Made by a program: the position numbers and the translations under genes. Positions 47,886-56,359 of a DNA stretch of 64,000 nucleotides are shown here, piece after piece (position 1 is the first letter of the stretch; each line of letters starts with the position of its first letter). The notes under the pieces are model-generated. The model saw only the letters and a program-made list of their open reading frames with translations, ran no database searches and was not told where the DNA came from. Source of the stretch: Streptomyces canus (GTDB lineage: Bacteria; Actinomycetota; Actinomycetes; Streptomycetales; Streptomycetaceae). The stretch is from the NCBI RefSeq assembly GCF_001514145.1, contig NZ_KQ948661.1, positions 434,001 to 498,000 on the forward strand, in the 5' to 3' direction.

Positions 47886-48536
47886 TCACTTCCGGCCCGC
47901 GGTCTGCTCCACCGCGCGCACGATCTTGACGTAGCAGCCGCAGCGGCAGATGTTGCCGCTCATCCACTCCCGGATCTCCTCCGGCGAGCCGGTGTGACCC
48001 TCCTGGATGCAGCCGACACCGGAGACGATCTGCCCGGGGGTGCAGTAGCCGCACTGAAAGGCGTCCTGGTCGATGAACGCCTGCTGCAGCGGGTGGAGTT
48101 GATCGCCCTCGGCCAGGCCCTCGACCGTGGTGACCTCCGCTGCCTCCAGTCGGACCGCGAGCGTCAGGCAGGCGTTGTGCCGCTGCCCGTCGACCAGGAC
48201 GGTGCACGCACCGCAGGCCCCGGCGTTGCAGCCCTTCTTGGAGCCCGTGAGGCCGAGGTGCTCGCGGAGCAGGTCCAGCAGCGAGGTGCGGTTGTCGACC
48301 GTCACGGTGTGGCGGGTGCCGTTGACCGTCAGGGAGACACGGCTGGACGGCGGGCTCTCGGCGGCCGTCGCTGCCTCCGGGTCGGCGAGGAGCGCGCCTC
48401 CGATGACGCCGCCCGCGACGACGGCACCACCGACCGCGGTGCTGGTGGCGATGAACGTGCGCCGCGTGGGCGCTTGGGAGGACTCACCGTCTCCGGTGGG
48501 GGGTGGAGCGGCAGGTTCGGGGAGTTCAGTTGACAT
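47886..48536 (-). CDS. Aldehyde oxidoreductase [2Fe-2S] subunit with TAT signal (PaoA/YagT-like)
   Basis: A 216-residue small subunit with two [2Fe-2S] clusters. The plant-type cluster is in KKGCNAGACGACTVLVDG near 98-115. The second is in FQCGYCTPGQIVSGVGC and NICRCGCYVKI. The N-terminus has a twin-arginine motif (TRRTFIATS near 25-33) and a hydrophobic stretch, so the folded complex is exported by the TAT route, as for E. coli PaoABC. The other two subunits lack signals and would be carried along. Likely role: detoxifying aldehydes outside the membrane. It is first in the operon. Confidence 0.85.
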   Translation of the reverse strand: MSTELPEPAAPPPTGDGESSQAPTRRTFIATSTAVGGAVVAGGVIGGALLADPEAATAAESPPSSRVSLTVNGTRHTVTVDNRTSLLDLLREHLGLTGSKKGCNAGACGACTVLVDGQRHNACLTLAVRLEAAEVTTVEGLAEGDQLHPLQQAFIDQDAFQCGYCTPGQIVSGVGCIQEGHTGSPEEIREWMSGNICRCGCYVKIVRAVEQTAGRK

Positions 48537-48764
48537 ACGTACGCCTTCGTATCGCTGACGGATCGGCCGTACACAACAGCGGGACGGGAGACTGGGATCG
48601 TCGTCACCGCGGGGAATCGGGCAACCGCGCGCTTGGGCGGCGATCGCTCACCCCGGGAGTCTCGCACCACCGGCACCGCTCGTGGCAGGGAGACTTTCCT
48701 CCCCCTTTACGCTCCGTCAGGAGCGGGTAGCCGACGTCCTGGAGGCGTTTTCGCGCGGCCGGGG

Positions 48765-49178
48765 CTACTCGTTGCGGGTACGCGGGCCGTTGTACTGCTG
48801 GTCCGTGACCGGCTCGGACCAGGCGGTCTCGGAGGTCCCGTCGTCCGTGCCCTCCCACAGGGCGATGTGCTCCATGAACCGGTCGGGGGCGGCGCCGTGC
48901 CAGTGCTCCTCGTTCGGCGGGCACGCGACGGTCTCGCCGGGGTGGGCCTCGAAGACGGTGCCGTCCCGGGTGCCGATCAGGGCGATGCCGGAAACGACGT
49001 GCAGGGTCTGGCCCAGGGCGTGGGAGTGCCAGTTGGTGCGGGCGCCCGGCGAGAAGCGGACCAGGTTGGCGCGCATCCTGGACGGGGCCCGGCCGGCCAC
49101 GATGACGTCCCACCACACGTCGCCGGTGAACCAGTCCGCCGGGGCCTTGCTGCTGGGCTGCTGCTCGATGAATTCCAT
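48765..49178 (-). CDS. Cupin domain protein
   Basis: A 137-residue single cupin barrel. Motif 1 is RTNWHSHALGQTLHVVSG near 45-62 and motif 2 is HPGETVACPPNEEHWHGAAP near 79-98. Together they give the His/Glu-type metal site expected for a small dioxygenase or isomerase-like protein. Similar proteins are annotated as mandelonitrile-lyase-like cupins. ATG 49178 opens the conserved MEFIEQQPSSKAPADWF start. It is the last gene of a minus-strand row of redox and transport genes. Function unknown. Confidence 0.8.
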   Translation of the reverse strand: MEFIEQQPSSKAPADWFTGDVWWDVIVAGRAPSRMRANLVRFSPGARTNWHSHALGQTLHVVSGIALIGTRDGTVFEAHPGETVACPPNEEHWHGAAPDRFMEHIALWEGTDDGTSETAWSEPVTDQQYNGPRTRNE

Positions 49179-49210
49179 GGTGTCTCTCCGGTGTTGTCGA
49201 TGAGTGGTCC

Positions 49211-49978
49211 CTAGCGGGCCACGTAGCCGCCGTCCACGGGAAGGGCGACGCCGATGACGAAGCCCGCTCCCGGGCTGCACAGCCACAGGACGGCCTGTGC
49301 GATTTCCTCGGCGGTGCCGAGCCGGTTGATCGGCTGGTTGGCCTCGGCCTCGGCGCGGTCGAGTTCTCCCTTGGCGATCATGTCGCTGACCATGGGGGTG
49401 TCGATGGTGCCCGGGCAGACGGCGTTGACGCGGACGCCCCGCGGGGCGTATTCGAGGGCGGCGCTGGAGGTCAGGCCGATCACTCCGTGCTTGGAGGCGT
49501 GGTACGAGGCGCGGCCGGGGAGGCCGACCAGTCCGCCCAGGGAGGAGCAGTTGACGATGGCGCCGCTGCCCTGGGCGCGCATGTGGCGCAGTTCGTGTTT
49601 CATGCAGGCCCAGACACCGCGGAGGTTGACGGCGTTGACGCGGTCGAACCGCTCGGCGGGTTCCTCGGCGGCGTCGCTGGGCGGGATCTGGATGCCGGCG
49701 TTGTTGTAAGCCATGTCGAGGCGGCCGAAGGTCTCCACGGTCCGGTCGACCGCGGCGGCGACCTGGTCCTCGTCGCTGACGTCACACATGAGGGCGAGGG
49801 CCTGGTGGCCGGCGTCGGTGAGTTCCGTCGCGGCCGCGTTCAGAGCCGCTTCGTCGGTGTCGGTGAGGGCGACGGCGGCTCCGGACGCGGCGAACGCGCG
49901 GGCGGTGGCCAGGCCCATACCTGCGCCGGCGCCGGTGACGAAGGCGACCTGGCCGCTGAAGTCGTAGGTGGGATTCAC
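49211..49978 (-). CDS. SDR family NAD(P)-dependent oxidoreductase
   Basis: A 255-residue classical short-chain dehydrogenase. The cofactor loop is VTGAGAGMGLATARAFA near 13-29, with NNAGIQ near 90, the catalytic Ser in NCSSLGGLVG near 142, and the YHASKHG catalytic Tyr/Lys near 156-162. The C-terminal end VIGVALPVDGGYVAR is typical. Asp in ALTDTDE after strand 2 favours NAD(H). GTG 49978 follows a GGAG ribosome site. Substrate unknown; it sits 32 bases upstream of the cupin gene. Confidence 0.85.
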   Translation of the reverse strand: MNPTYDFSGQVAFVTGAGAGMGLATARAFAASGAAVALTDTDEAALNAAATELTDAGHQALALMCDVSDEDQVAAAVDRTVETFGRLDMAYNNAGIQIPPSDAAEEPAERFDRVNAVNLRGVWACMKHELRHMRAQGSGAIVNCSSLGGLVGLPGRASYHASKHGVIGLTSSAALEYAPRGVRVNAVCPGTIDTPMVSDMIAKGELDRAEAEANQPINRLGTAEEIAQAVLWLCSPGAGFVIGVALPVDGGYVAR

Positions 49979-50069
49979 GTCGTGGTCTCCGTTCGAGTGC
50001 TGTGAAGTGCTTTCCGGTGTCCTGCCGATCCGCCGTCTGACCGTCTGGCAGCCGTCGACGACCAGCGAG

Positions 50070-51320
50070 TCAGAACTGCGACGGCACCTGCGCGGGCTCC
50101 TCGCGTCGGGCAAAGGCGGTGCGCCGGGCGACGATCCGCGTCACGGACGATGTGCCGCTGACGGCGAGAGCGATCAGCGGGACGAGCGTCAGGGCGGCGA
50201 TGACGGCGCCGACCAGGGGCGGACCAGTCAGGCCGAGGGAGGAGTCCAGGGCCGTACCGGCGATCAGTGAACCGGCGGCGATACCCGTGTTGAAGGCGGA
50301 GGTGGTCAACGCCGAGGTGAGGGTGGGCGCGTCGCCGGCGAAGCGCATGGCGAGGGCGGTGACCACCGGGTTGACCGTGAAACCGGTCAGGCCCATGAGG
50401 AAGACAAGGAAGGTGGCCGTCACCGGGTTGCCGGACAGCGGGATCATCAGGAGCAGGACCAGGGCGGTGGCCGCGGCGGCTGTGACGGTGGTGACCATCG
50501 GACGTCGGTCACCCAGGCGGCCTCCCGTGGTGGTACCGCACAGCGCGCCGAAACCGAAGGCGATCAGGACGAGCGGCACGGCACCTGCGGGGATCCCTGC
50601 GCGTTCGGTCAGCAGCGGCGTGACATAGGTGTACGTCGCCAGGACCCCACCCATGATCAGCATCGCGGCGCCGAGCGCCAGCCACAACCGGCCCTGCCGC
50701 AACGCCCGGACCTCGGCCCGGAGGGACACCTCGACGCGCTGTTCCCGGTCCGGGATGAAGCGGCCGATGAACACGGCGGCAAGCCCTGAGAGGACGGCCA
50801 GCGCCCAGAAGGGGCCGCGCCAGCCGGTGAACTGGCCGGCGAAGGAGCCGATCGGCACGCCGACGACGTTGGCCAGGGTCAGGCCCCCGATCATGACGCC
50901 CGTGGCGCGCGTGGCGTTGCGCGGGCCGGCAGCGGTGGTGGCGACGACGAAGCCGACGGACCAGAACGCTCCGGTGGCCAGAGCCGTGACGACGCGGGCC
51001 AGGAGAACGACGGTGAAGGACGTACTCAGGGCTGCCACCAGATGTCCGAGGCAGAACACGGACAGGGCCAGGACGAGCGTCTGACGTTGAGGAAGGCGCA
51101 GCGTCGCCATGGCCATGGTCGGCGCCCCGATGATCATGCCGACGGCGAAGGCGGTGATCAGCAGCCCGGCGTGGGAAACGCCGACTCCGAGGTCACCGGC
51201 CAACTCCGGCAGCAGACCGGCGACGACGAACTCGGTGGTCCCCATCAGGAACGTGCCTGCGGCGAGCACCCAGACGACGAAGGGAAGCCTGCCGGGGGTG
51301 GTCCCGGACTCGGAAGGCAT
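50070..51320 (-). CDS. MFS transporter (drug/arabinose-efflux type)
   Basis: A 416-residue major facilitator with twelve predicted helices. MGTTEFVVAGLLPELAGDLG near 26-45 and the motif-A-like loop after helix 2 place it with the DHA1 efflux group (AraJ/YdhP-type). GVPIGSFAGQFTGWRGPFWA near 154-173 is motif C-like. Likely exports a small organic compound. It stands between a cyclophilin-like lipoprotein and an SDR gene on the same strand; its role in that set is not clear. Confidence 0.85.
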   Translation of the reverse strand: MPSESGTTPGRLPFVVWVLAAGTFLMGTTEFVVAGLLPELAGDLGVGVSHAGLLITAFAVGMIIGAPTMAMATLRLPQRQTLVLALSVFCLGHLVAALSTSFTVVLLARVVTALATGAFWSVGFVVATTAAGPRNATRATGVMIGGLTLANVVGVPIGSFAGQFTGWRGPFWALAVLSGLAAVFIGRFIPDREQRVEVSLRAEVRALRQGRLWLALGAAMLIMGGVLATYTYVTPLLTERAGIPAGAVPLVLIAFGFGALCGTTTGGRLGDRRPMVTTVTAAAATALVLLLMIPLSGNPVTATFLVFLMGLTGFTVNPVVTALAMRFAGDAPTLTSALTTSAFNTGIAAGSLIAGTALDSSLGLTGPPLVGAVIAALTLVPLIALAVSGTSSVTRIVARRTAFARREEPAQVPSQF

Positions 51321-51386
51321 ACGTGTGGTCTCTCCTTGCGTGGAAATCGGGGGATCGTGGTGGCCCGCGCGGCGAGCCCGGCCGGC

Positions 51387-51923
51387 TCAGCGCCCTGAGC
51401 GGTGGCCCGCGCCGGGCGCGACGTCGATGGTGATCTCGTCGGCGGTGGCGAGCTGTTCCACGCCGCTCCGGTCCATGCGCCCGAGGGGGACCAGTCCGGC
51501 CGCGTAGGGGGCGTCGCGGTAGTAGGTGGCCAGCTGGTTCCAGGGCGCGTAGTACGCCAGGTCGCCGATCTCGGGGTCGGCGCCTTCCGGGGCTCCGGAG
51601 GTGGACAGCTCTCGCGGCAGGTCGGCGATCTTCTCGGCCTGGTGGAAGTCGCGCAGCGACAAGGTGAGCGGGAGCTGGGCGGCGAAGTCGCGGGCGGTGG
51701 CGCTGTCGTTCAGCGTGGCGGCGATGCGGTGGCCGTTGAGCGTGAGCCGGATGTCCATGGCGGCTGTCCTGGCGGGTGATGTGGTGGCGGCCGGAGCTGT
51801 CGAAGCCCGTGGCGACGTGGAGGCGGAGGCGGCCGGGGAATCGCTGGTGCAGGCGGTGGCGACGAGCAGCAGGACGGCGGCCGGGACTCCGCGGGTCAAA
51901 GCGCGAAGGGATGCGGGATTCAC
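51387..51923 (-). CDS. Cyclophilin-like lipoprotein
   Basis: A 178-residue protein with a lipoprotein signal: hydrophobic AAVLLLVATAC with the lipobox Cys at about 25. A Ser/Ala/Thr-rich linker to about 55 follows. The mature domain (MDIRLTLNGHRIAATLNDSA, AAQLPLTLSLRDFH, EIGDLAYYAPWNQLATYYRD, MDRSGVEQLA) matches the small cyclophilin-like fold that often accompanies short-chain dehydrogenases. No prolyl-isomerase activity is implied. GTG 51923 overlaps the stop of the upstream SDR gene (GTGA), so it is translationally coupled to it. Confidence 0.75.
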   Translation of the reverse strand: MNPASLRALTRGVPAAVLLLVATACTSDSPAASASTSPRASTAPAATTSPARTAAMDIRLTLNGHRIAATLNDSATARDFAAQLPLTLSLRDFHQAEKIADLPRELSTSGAPEGADPEIGDLAYYAPWNQLATYYRDAPYAAGLVPLGRMDRSGVEQLATADEITIDVAPGAGHRSGR

Positions 51924-52603
51924 GCGTCTTCCAATGGCTGACCAGGCAGGGGCTCGGAGTAGTGGCGGAAGCCGTCCCGCTGCTGGTGGATGTCGTACAG
52001 CCGCTGCGCCAGCACATCGGGGCTGTTGTGCTCGGCGTCGGGCCGGATGGCGCCGGGGATGATCAGCTGGGCGGCGTGGATGTTCTCCGGGGCGAGCGTG
52101 TCGTGGAGCATGCGGGCGTAGGCGCTTTCGGCGGCGAAGGCGATCGAGGTGCCGGCGACGTTCGGGTTGGGGCGTACGGCGCTGCCGCCGTTGACGAACA
52201 GCAGCGTGCCGCGGCCGAGTTCGCGCATGCCGGGCAGGACGGCGTTCACCGCGGTGACCGGGCCCTTGACGGAAAAGGCGAGCGGCGCGTCGAGGTCGTC
52301 GGCACCGGTGTCGAGAACCTGCTTCATGAAGTCGGCGCGGGGCACCGGGCTGTACTGCAGGATCTCGATGGACCCCAGCGCGGTCGCGGCCGCGTACAGG
52401 GCCGCTGTCAGCGACTCGACGTCGAGCACGTCGGCGGTGAAGCCGCGGGCCCGGATGCCGTCGCGGGCCAGCTCGGTGGTCATCTCCTCCAGGCGCCCCG
52501 CGTTGCGGGCGATGAGGGCGACGGCGTGGCCGGCGATGCCGAAGCGGCGGGCGGTGGCCAGGCCGAGACCGGGGCCGGCGCCGATGAGCGCGAAGGTCGT
52601 CAT
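51920..52603 (-). CDS. SDR family protein, short form
   Basis: A 227-residue Rossmann-fold protein. The cofactor loop FALIGAGPGLGLATARRFG at 4-22 is clear. In place of the usual Ser-Tyr-x3-Lys triad there is NGGSAVRPNPN near 137, and then FAAESAYARMLHD near 153, where Tyr is followed by Arg in place of the standard Lys. It is therefore an atypical SDR and may act as a reductase with altered chemistry or as a binding protein. ATG 52603 gives the normal start. It overlaps the lipoprotein gene and follows the zinc alcohol dehydrogenase. Confidence 0.75.
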   Translation of the reverse strand: MTTFALIGAGPGLGLATARRFGIAGHAVALIARNAGRLEEMTTELARDGIRARGFTADVLDVESLTAALYAAATALGSIEILQYSPVPRADFMKQVLDTGADDLDAPLAFSVKGPVTAVNAVLPGMRELGRGTLLFVNGGSAVRPNPNVAGTSIAFAAESAYARMLHDTLAPENIHAAQLIIPGAIRPDAEHNSPDVLAQRLYDIHQQRDGFRHYSEPLPGQPLEDA

Positions 52604-52689
52604 GGTCAGTCCTTGTGCGAGCTGGGGTGGTTGCCGGTCCCGTGGCCGCACCGCCGCGGTGTGGCCCCCGGGTGTGGACGCGTCTGCGC

Positions 52690-53706
52690 TCAGGGCTTGA
52701 GGAGGGTCTTGATGGCGCGGCGTTCGTCCATGGCCTTGTAGCCCTCGGCGACCTGGTCGAGGGGCAGGGTGAGGTCGAAGACCTTGCCCGGGTTGATCCG
52801 GCCGGTGAGGACACGGTCGACGAGGTCGGGCAGGTAGCGGCGCACGGGTGCGGGGCCGCCGCGCAGCCCGACGTGGGAGAAGAAGAGTTCCTGGCCGTCG
52901 ACCGCCACCTCGTGCGGGACGCCGACGAAGCCGACGTTGCCGCCGGGTCGTGTGGAGCTCAGGGCCTGCCGCATCGACTCCGCGGTGCCGACGCACTCCA
53001 GCACGGAGTCGGCGCCGATCCCTCCGGTGAGGTCCTTGACGCGGGCGATGCCTTCGTCGCCGCGCTCGGCGACGATGTCGGTGGCGCCGAACTCCAGGGC
53101 GAGCTTCTGCCGGGAGTCGTGGCGGCTCATGGCGATGATCCGCTCGGCCCCCAGCTCCTTGGCGGCGATGACCCCGCACAGACCGACCGCCCCGTCACCG
53201 ACGACCACGGCGGTGGAGCCGGGCTTCACCTCGGCCGCGAGAGCGGCGTACCAGCCGGTGCCCATCACGTCGGAGACGGCGAGCAGGCTCGGTACCAGCT
53301 CGGCGTCCGGGTGCTCGTCGGTGGCGACGAGGGTGCCGTGGGCGTTGGGGATGCGCACGTAGTCGGCCTGACAGGTGCTCATGAACTCGCGGTGCAGACA
53401 GGAGGACTGCCAGCCGTTACGGCAGTTGGCGCAGGTGTTGTCCGAGGTGGCGAACGACCCGACGACGAACTGGCCCGGCCTGACGTGGGCGACCTCGCTC
53501 CCGACCTCCTCGACGATGCCGACGTACTCGTGCCCCATCGGGTGCGGGTCGCCGATGGGTTCTGCTCCGCGGTAGGGCCACAGATCAGAGCCGCACACAC
53601 AGGTGGCGACCGTGCGGATCACCGCGTCGGTCGGGTTGATGATCTTCGGGGCGTCCAGCTCCTCGAGGCGTACGTCGCCAGGGGCGTAGATGACTGCTCC
53701 GCGCAT
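52690..53706 (-). CDS. Zinc-dependent alcohol dehydrogenase family protein
   Basis: A 338-residue medium-chain dehydrogenase. The catalytic zinc ligands are in TCVCGSDLWPYRG near 35 and the GHEYVGIVEEVG segment near 58. The structural-zinc lobe has NTCANCRNGWQSSC near 90-103, with three cysteines. The Rossmann loop is VVVGDGAVGLCGVIAAKELG near 164. The ending (VAEGYKAMDERRAIKTLLKP) is typical of this bacterial subgroup. It is the first gene of the minus-strand row and is divergent from an MmyB-type regulator, which very likely controls it. Confidence 0.85.
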   Translation of the reverse strand: MRGAVIYAPGDVRLEELDAPKIINPTDAVIRTVATCVCGSDLWPYRGAEPIGDPHPMGHEYVGIVEEVGSEVAHVRPGQFVVGSFATSDNTCANCRNGWQSSCLHREFMSTCQADYVRIPNAHGTLVATDEHPDAELVPSLLAVSDVMGTGWYAALAAEVKPGSTAVVVGDGAVGLCGVIAAKELGAERIIAMSRHDSRQKLALEFGATDIVAERGDEGIARVKDLTGGIGADSVLECVGTAESMRQALSSTRPGGNVGFVGVPHEVAVDGQELFFSHVGLRGGPAPVRRYLPDLVDRVLTGRINPGKVFDLTLPLDQVAEGYKAMDERRAIKTLLKP

Positions 53707-53778
53707 GGGGATGCTTCCTTCGGTGCGAGGGTCGGTGAGCCGCAGCCGGTGATCGCGATGGGCTGCTCGCAATCGGCT

Positions 53779-53856
53779 GCTCGATATCGAGCCTCACATG
53801 CGAGGGCAGGCGCGAAAAGCGGAGGAATTCATCCTGGGAGGAGAACATCCTGGGAG
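53779..53856. promoter_or_regulatory. Palindrome and direct repeats between the dehydrogenase operon and its regulator
   Basis: GCTCGATATCGAGC (53779-53792) is a perfect 14-bp palindrome. The 9-mer GGCTGCTCG also occurs twice (53761-53769 and 53776-53784). An 11-bp direct repeat CATCCTGGGAG stands at 53830-53840 and 53846-53856, 16 bp apart. All lie between divergent starts at 53706 and 53893/53905 and are candidate operators of the XRE regulator. Confidence 0.6.
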
Positions 53857-53889
53857 TAAACTCTCCCCCCTTTCCCGAGTGGAATCGGT

Positions 53890-53909
53890 GTCATGCTGGG
53901 AAGCATGAC
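53890..53909 (+). promoter_or_regulatory. Inverted repeat over the regulator's start codon
   Basis: GTCATGCT-GGGA-AGCATGAC is a perfect 8-bp inverted repeat with a 4-base centre. Both possible ATG starts (53893 and 53905) lie in its arms. It could be an autoregulatory operator or an RNA hairpin hiding the start. The GGGA loop repeats the core of the nearby CATCCTGGGAG units. Confidence 0.5.
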
Positions 53910-54774
53910 CGCCAACGTTCCCCTCAATGAGCTGGGAGAATTCCTCAAGAAGCGCCGCTCCGAGCTGAGCCCGCGCACGGTCGGACTGCCCGAGACCGGC
54001 AAGCCCCGCCGGGTGGCCGGGCTGCGCCGTGAGGAGGTCGCCCAGCTCGCCAGCATCAGCACCGACTACTACACCCGTCTCGAACAGGGCCGTATGCAGG
54101 CGTCGGCGCCCGTGCTGGATGTCCTCGCCCAGGTACTCCATCTGGATGACGACGAGCGCGGCTACCTCTTCCAACTCGCGGGCAAGACCACCGGCCGCAG
54201 CCGGCGGCGCGGCCGGCAGAAGGTCCAGCCGCAGTTGCAGCGCGTCCTGGACGACCTCACCGCCACCCCGGCCATCGTGCAGGGCCGGCGCGGGGACATC
54301 CTCGCCTGGAACGCGCTGGCCGCCGCACTGGTCACCGACTTCTCCCGGATCCCGGAAAAGCACCGCAATTACCCGCGGATCATCTTCACGGATCCTGTGA
54401 TGCGCAGCCTGTACGCGGACTGGAAGACCTCGGCGCACATCGCCGTGGCACAGTTGCGGATGGAAGCCGCGAAGTATCCCGAGGACCCTCGCCTGATCGA
54501 GCTGGTCGGCGAACTGTCCATGCGGGACAAGCAGTTCGCCCAATGGTGGGGCGATCACCGCGTCGCCGCACGCACGGTGGGCACGAAGACCCTGAACCAT
54601 CCGGGCGTCGGCGAACTCGTCCTGGACTGGGACACCCTCACCGCCAACACCGATCCCGACCAGCACCTGACCGTCTGGACGGCCGCGCCCGGCTCCCCCA
54701 CCCACGAGCGGCTGCGGATCCTGGCCTCCTGGGCCGCCGACCAGAACCTGCCGGCCTCCTCCCCCCTCGGCTGA
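53893..54774 (+). CDS. XRE family regulator with MmyB-like ligand domain
   Basis: A 293-residue regulator. The N-terminal helix-turn-helix (LGEFLKKRRSELSPRTVGLP, GLRREEVAQLASISTDYYTR, LEQGR) is followed at about 105-290 by the MmyB-like ligand-binding domain. The domain shows VLDDLTATPAIVQGRRGDIL, AWNALAAALVTDF, NYPRIIFTDPVMRSLYADW and a C-terminal LTVWTAAPGSPTHERL. MmyB-type regulators often lie next to divergent oxidoreductase genes and may sense fatty-acid-like ligands. Here the partner is the ADH-SDR-lipoprotein operon. The start is uncertain: ATG 53893 or ATG 53905, both inside an inverted repeat. Confidence 0.85.
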   Translation: MLGSMTANVPLNELGEFLKKRRSELSPRTVGLPETGKPRRVAGLRREEVAQLASISTDYYTRLEQGRMQASAPVLDVLAQVLHLDDDERGYLFQLAGKTTGRSRRRGRQKVQPQLQRVLDDLTATPAIVQGRRGDILAWNALAAALVTDFSRIPEKHRNYPRIIFTDPVMRSLYADWKTSAHIAVAQLRMEAAKYPEDPRLIELVGELSMRDKQFAQWWGDHRVAARTVGTKTLNHPGVGELVLDWDTLTANTDPDQHLTVWTAAPGSPTHERLRILASWAADQNLPASSPLG

Positions 54775-54775
54775 C

Positions 54776-54811
54776 CACGACGGACCGCCGCAGGAACGAC
54801 CGGCGGTCGTG
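54776..54811 (+). terminator. Imperfect hairpin after the XRE regulator
   Basis: CACGA (54776-54780) pairs with TCGTG (54807-54811) and CCGCCG (54785-54790) with CGGCGG (54801-54806), leaving a four-base bulge CGGA. It begins two bases after the stop codon, which supports a terminator role. The rest of the gap to 54916 shows nothing else. Confidence 0.5.
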
Positions 54812-54916
54812 CCTGACCCACAGAGAGGCCGGCGCGGGCGTGGAACCGGCGAAGCGCATGACCAGCGTGCTCGCGGCGGCGGCCCGACGACCCGTCAGAA
54901 CATGAGGGCGCGCGGG

Positions 54917-56245
54917 TCAGGCACCCTTCACCACAGGCTCCAGCACCGCCACGCACTCCACGTGATGCGTCATCGGAAACAGGTCGAACACCCGGAGCGT
55001 CCGCACCCGGTACCCCCCGTCCCGGAAGTACCCCAGGTCCCGCGCCAGCGCGGCCGGATCGCAGGCGACGTACGCGATGCGCCGCGCGCCCAGGGACGAC
55101 AGGTGCTCGACGGTCTTGCGGCCGGCCCCCGCGCGCGGCGGGTCCAGCACGATCAGGTCGACCTCCGTGATCCCGGTGCGCGGCAGCACGGCCTCCACCT
55201 TGCCCTGCTCGATCCGCACCCGGTCGAAGTCGGCGAGGTTGTGCCGGGCGTCCTCGACCGCGCGCTTGCCGGACTCGATGCCGAGGACCGCGCCCTTGTC
55301 GCCGAGGCGGTCGGCCAGCGCTCCCGCGAACAGCCCCACACCGCAGTACAGGTCGAGCGCCATCTCGCCCTTGCGCGGCAGCAGGCCCTGCATGACCGCC
55401 TTCACCAGGGTGTCGGCCGCCTGCGGGTGGACCTGCCAGAAGCCGCCGCTGCCCACCCGGTGGGTGCGGCCGTCGGCCCGCTCGCGCACGAAGGCGCGGC
55501 CGTGGACGCGGTGGATGCCGCCGTCCTTCTCCTCGACGCGCATGACGGAGACGGGCTTGTCGAGTTCCACGAGGGGCAGGCGGGCTCCCGGCCGGGGCTC
55601 CAGGATGACCATGCGGTCCTGGGATCCCGTCGCCGCGATCGCCTCCACGGACGCCATCCCGGACCAGTCGCGGTCCTCGATGCCCAGCTCGCTCACGCCT
55701 GGCGCGGCGATCATGCAGTGCTCGATCGGCTCCACCTCGTGCGAACGGTGGCGGCGCAGACCGGCGTTGCCGTCGGCGTCCACCGCGTACTGCACACGGG
55801 TGCGCCAGGCAGGCACCTCGCCCGCCGGCAGTTTGTCGCCCTCGGCCGGCATCACCGTGCCGTCCCAGCCGGCTTCCTCGGGGGTGAGGCCCGCGAGCCG
55901 CTTCAGCTGCTCGGCGACCACCTCGCCCTTGAGACGCCGCTGGGCACCGGGCTTGGCGTGCTGCCAGTCGCAGCCGCCGCAGCGGCCGGGACCGGCGTAA
56001 GGGCAGGGCGCCTCGATGCGGTCCTTGGACGGCTCCAGAACCGACACCGCGTCCGCGCGCAGGAAACGCGCCCCCTCCTCGCCCTCCGTCACCCTGGCCA
56101 CGACCCGCTCACCGGGCAGCGTGTGCCGGACGAACAGCACCTGGCCGTCGTCCGTGCGGGCGATGCAGTGCCCGCCGTGCGCGACGGGGCCGATCTCGAC
56201 TTCGAACTCCAGCCCCACCAGCGATTTCTTCGGTTCTGCCTGCAT
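54917..56245 (-). CDS. Class I SAM-dependent RNA (uracil-5-)methyltransferase, RlmD/TrmA family
   Basis: A 442-residue enzyme that methylates C5 of a uridine in rRNA or tRNA. An N-terminal TRAM domain is visible (LEFEVEIGPVAHGGHCIAR). The [4Fe-4S] cysteines of the RlmD type are in CPYAGPGRCGGCDWQHA near 81-97, with a fourth in IEHCMI. The SAM-binding motif is ALDLYCGVGLFAGALADRLG near 300, followed by LDPPRAGAGRKTVEHL and the catalytic-type Cys in YVACDPAALARDL near 400. ATG 56245 is used; an in-frame TTG at 56269 is possible. The Fe-S cysteines favour 23S rRNA m5U over the TrmA tRNA enzyme. Confidence 0.85.
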   Translation of the reverse strand: MQAEPKKSLVGLEFEVEIGPVAHGGHCIARTDDGQVLFVRHTLPGERVVARVTEGEEGARFLRADAVSVLEPSKDRIEAPCPYAGPGRCGGCDWQHAKPGAQRRLKGEVVAEQLKRLAGLTPEEAGWDGTVMPAEGDKLPAGEVPAWRTRVQYAVDADGNAGLRRHRSHEVEPIEHCMIAAPGVSELGIEDRDWSGMASVEAIAATGSQDRMVILEPRPGARLPLVELDKPVSVMRVEEKDGGIHRVHGRAFVRERADGRTHRVGSGGFWQVHPQAADTLVKAVMQGLLPRKGEMALDLYCGVGLFAGALADRLGDKGAVLGIESGKRAVEDARHNLADFDRVRIEQGKVEAVLPRTGITEVDLIVLDPPRAGAGRKTVEHLSSLGARRIAYVACDPAALARDLGYFRDGGYRVRTLRVFDLFPMTHHVECVAVLEPVVKGA

Positions 56246-56299
56246 GGCGGGGTGACTCCACAACGTCAAGGGGAAAGGGGAACGCGGCCGGCCGTGAAA

Positions 56300-56329
56300 C
56301 GACCGGACACGAATCGGCCGGACACAAAA
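56300..56329 (-). repeat. Tandem 15-bp imperfect repeat between two genes
   Basis: CGACCGGACACGAAT (56300-56314) is followed directly by CGGCCGGACACAAAA (56315-56329), 12 of 15 positions the same. It lies in the 114-base gap between the RNA methyltransferase start and the permease stop. Function unknown; it may affect transcription of the methyltransferase gene. Confidence 0.4.
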
Positions 56330-56359
56330 GCTGAGCGGCCGAGACGACAGCCATCCAGT

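Noticed and set aside
44701..48536. Xanthine dehydrogenase for purine catabolism
   Set aside because: The TAT signal, the four-cysteine loop in the FAD subunit and the absence of purine genes nearby favour an exported aldehyde oxidoreductase.
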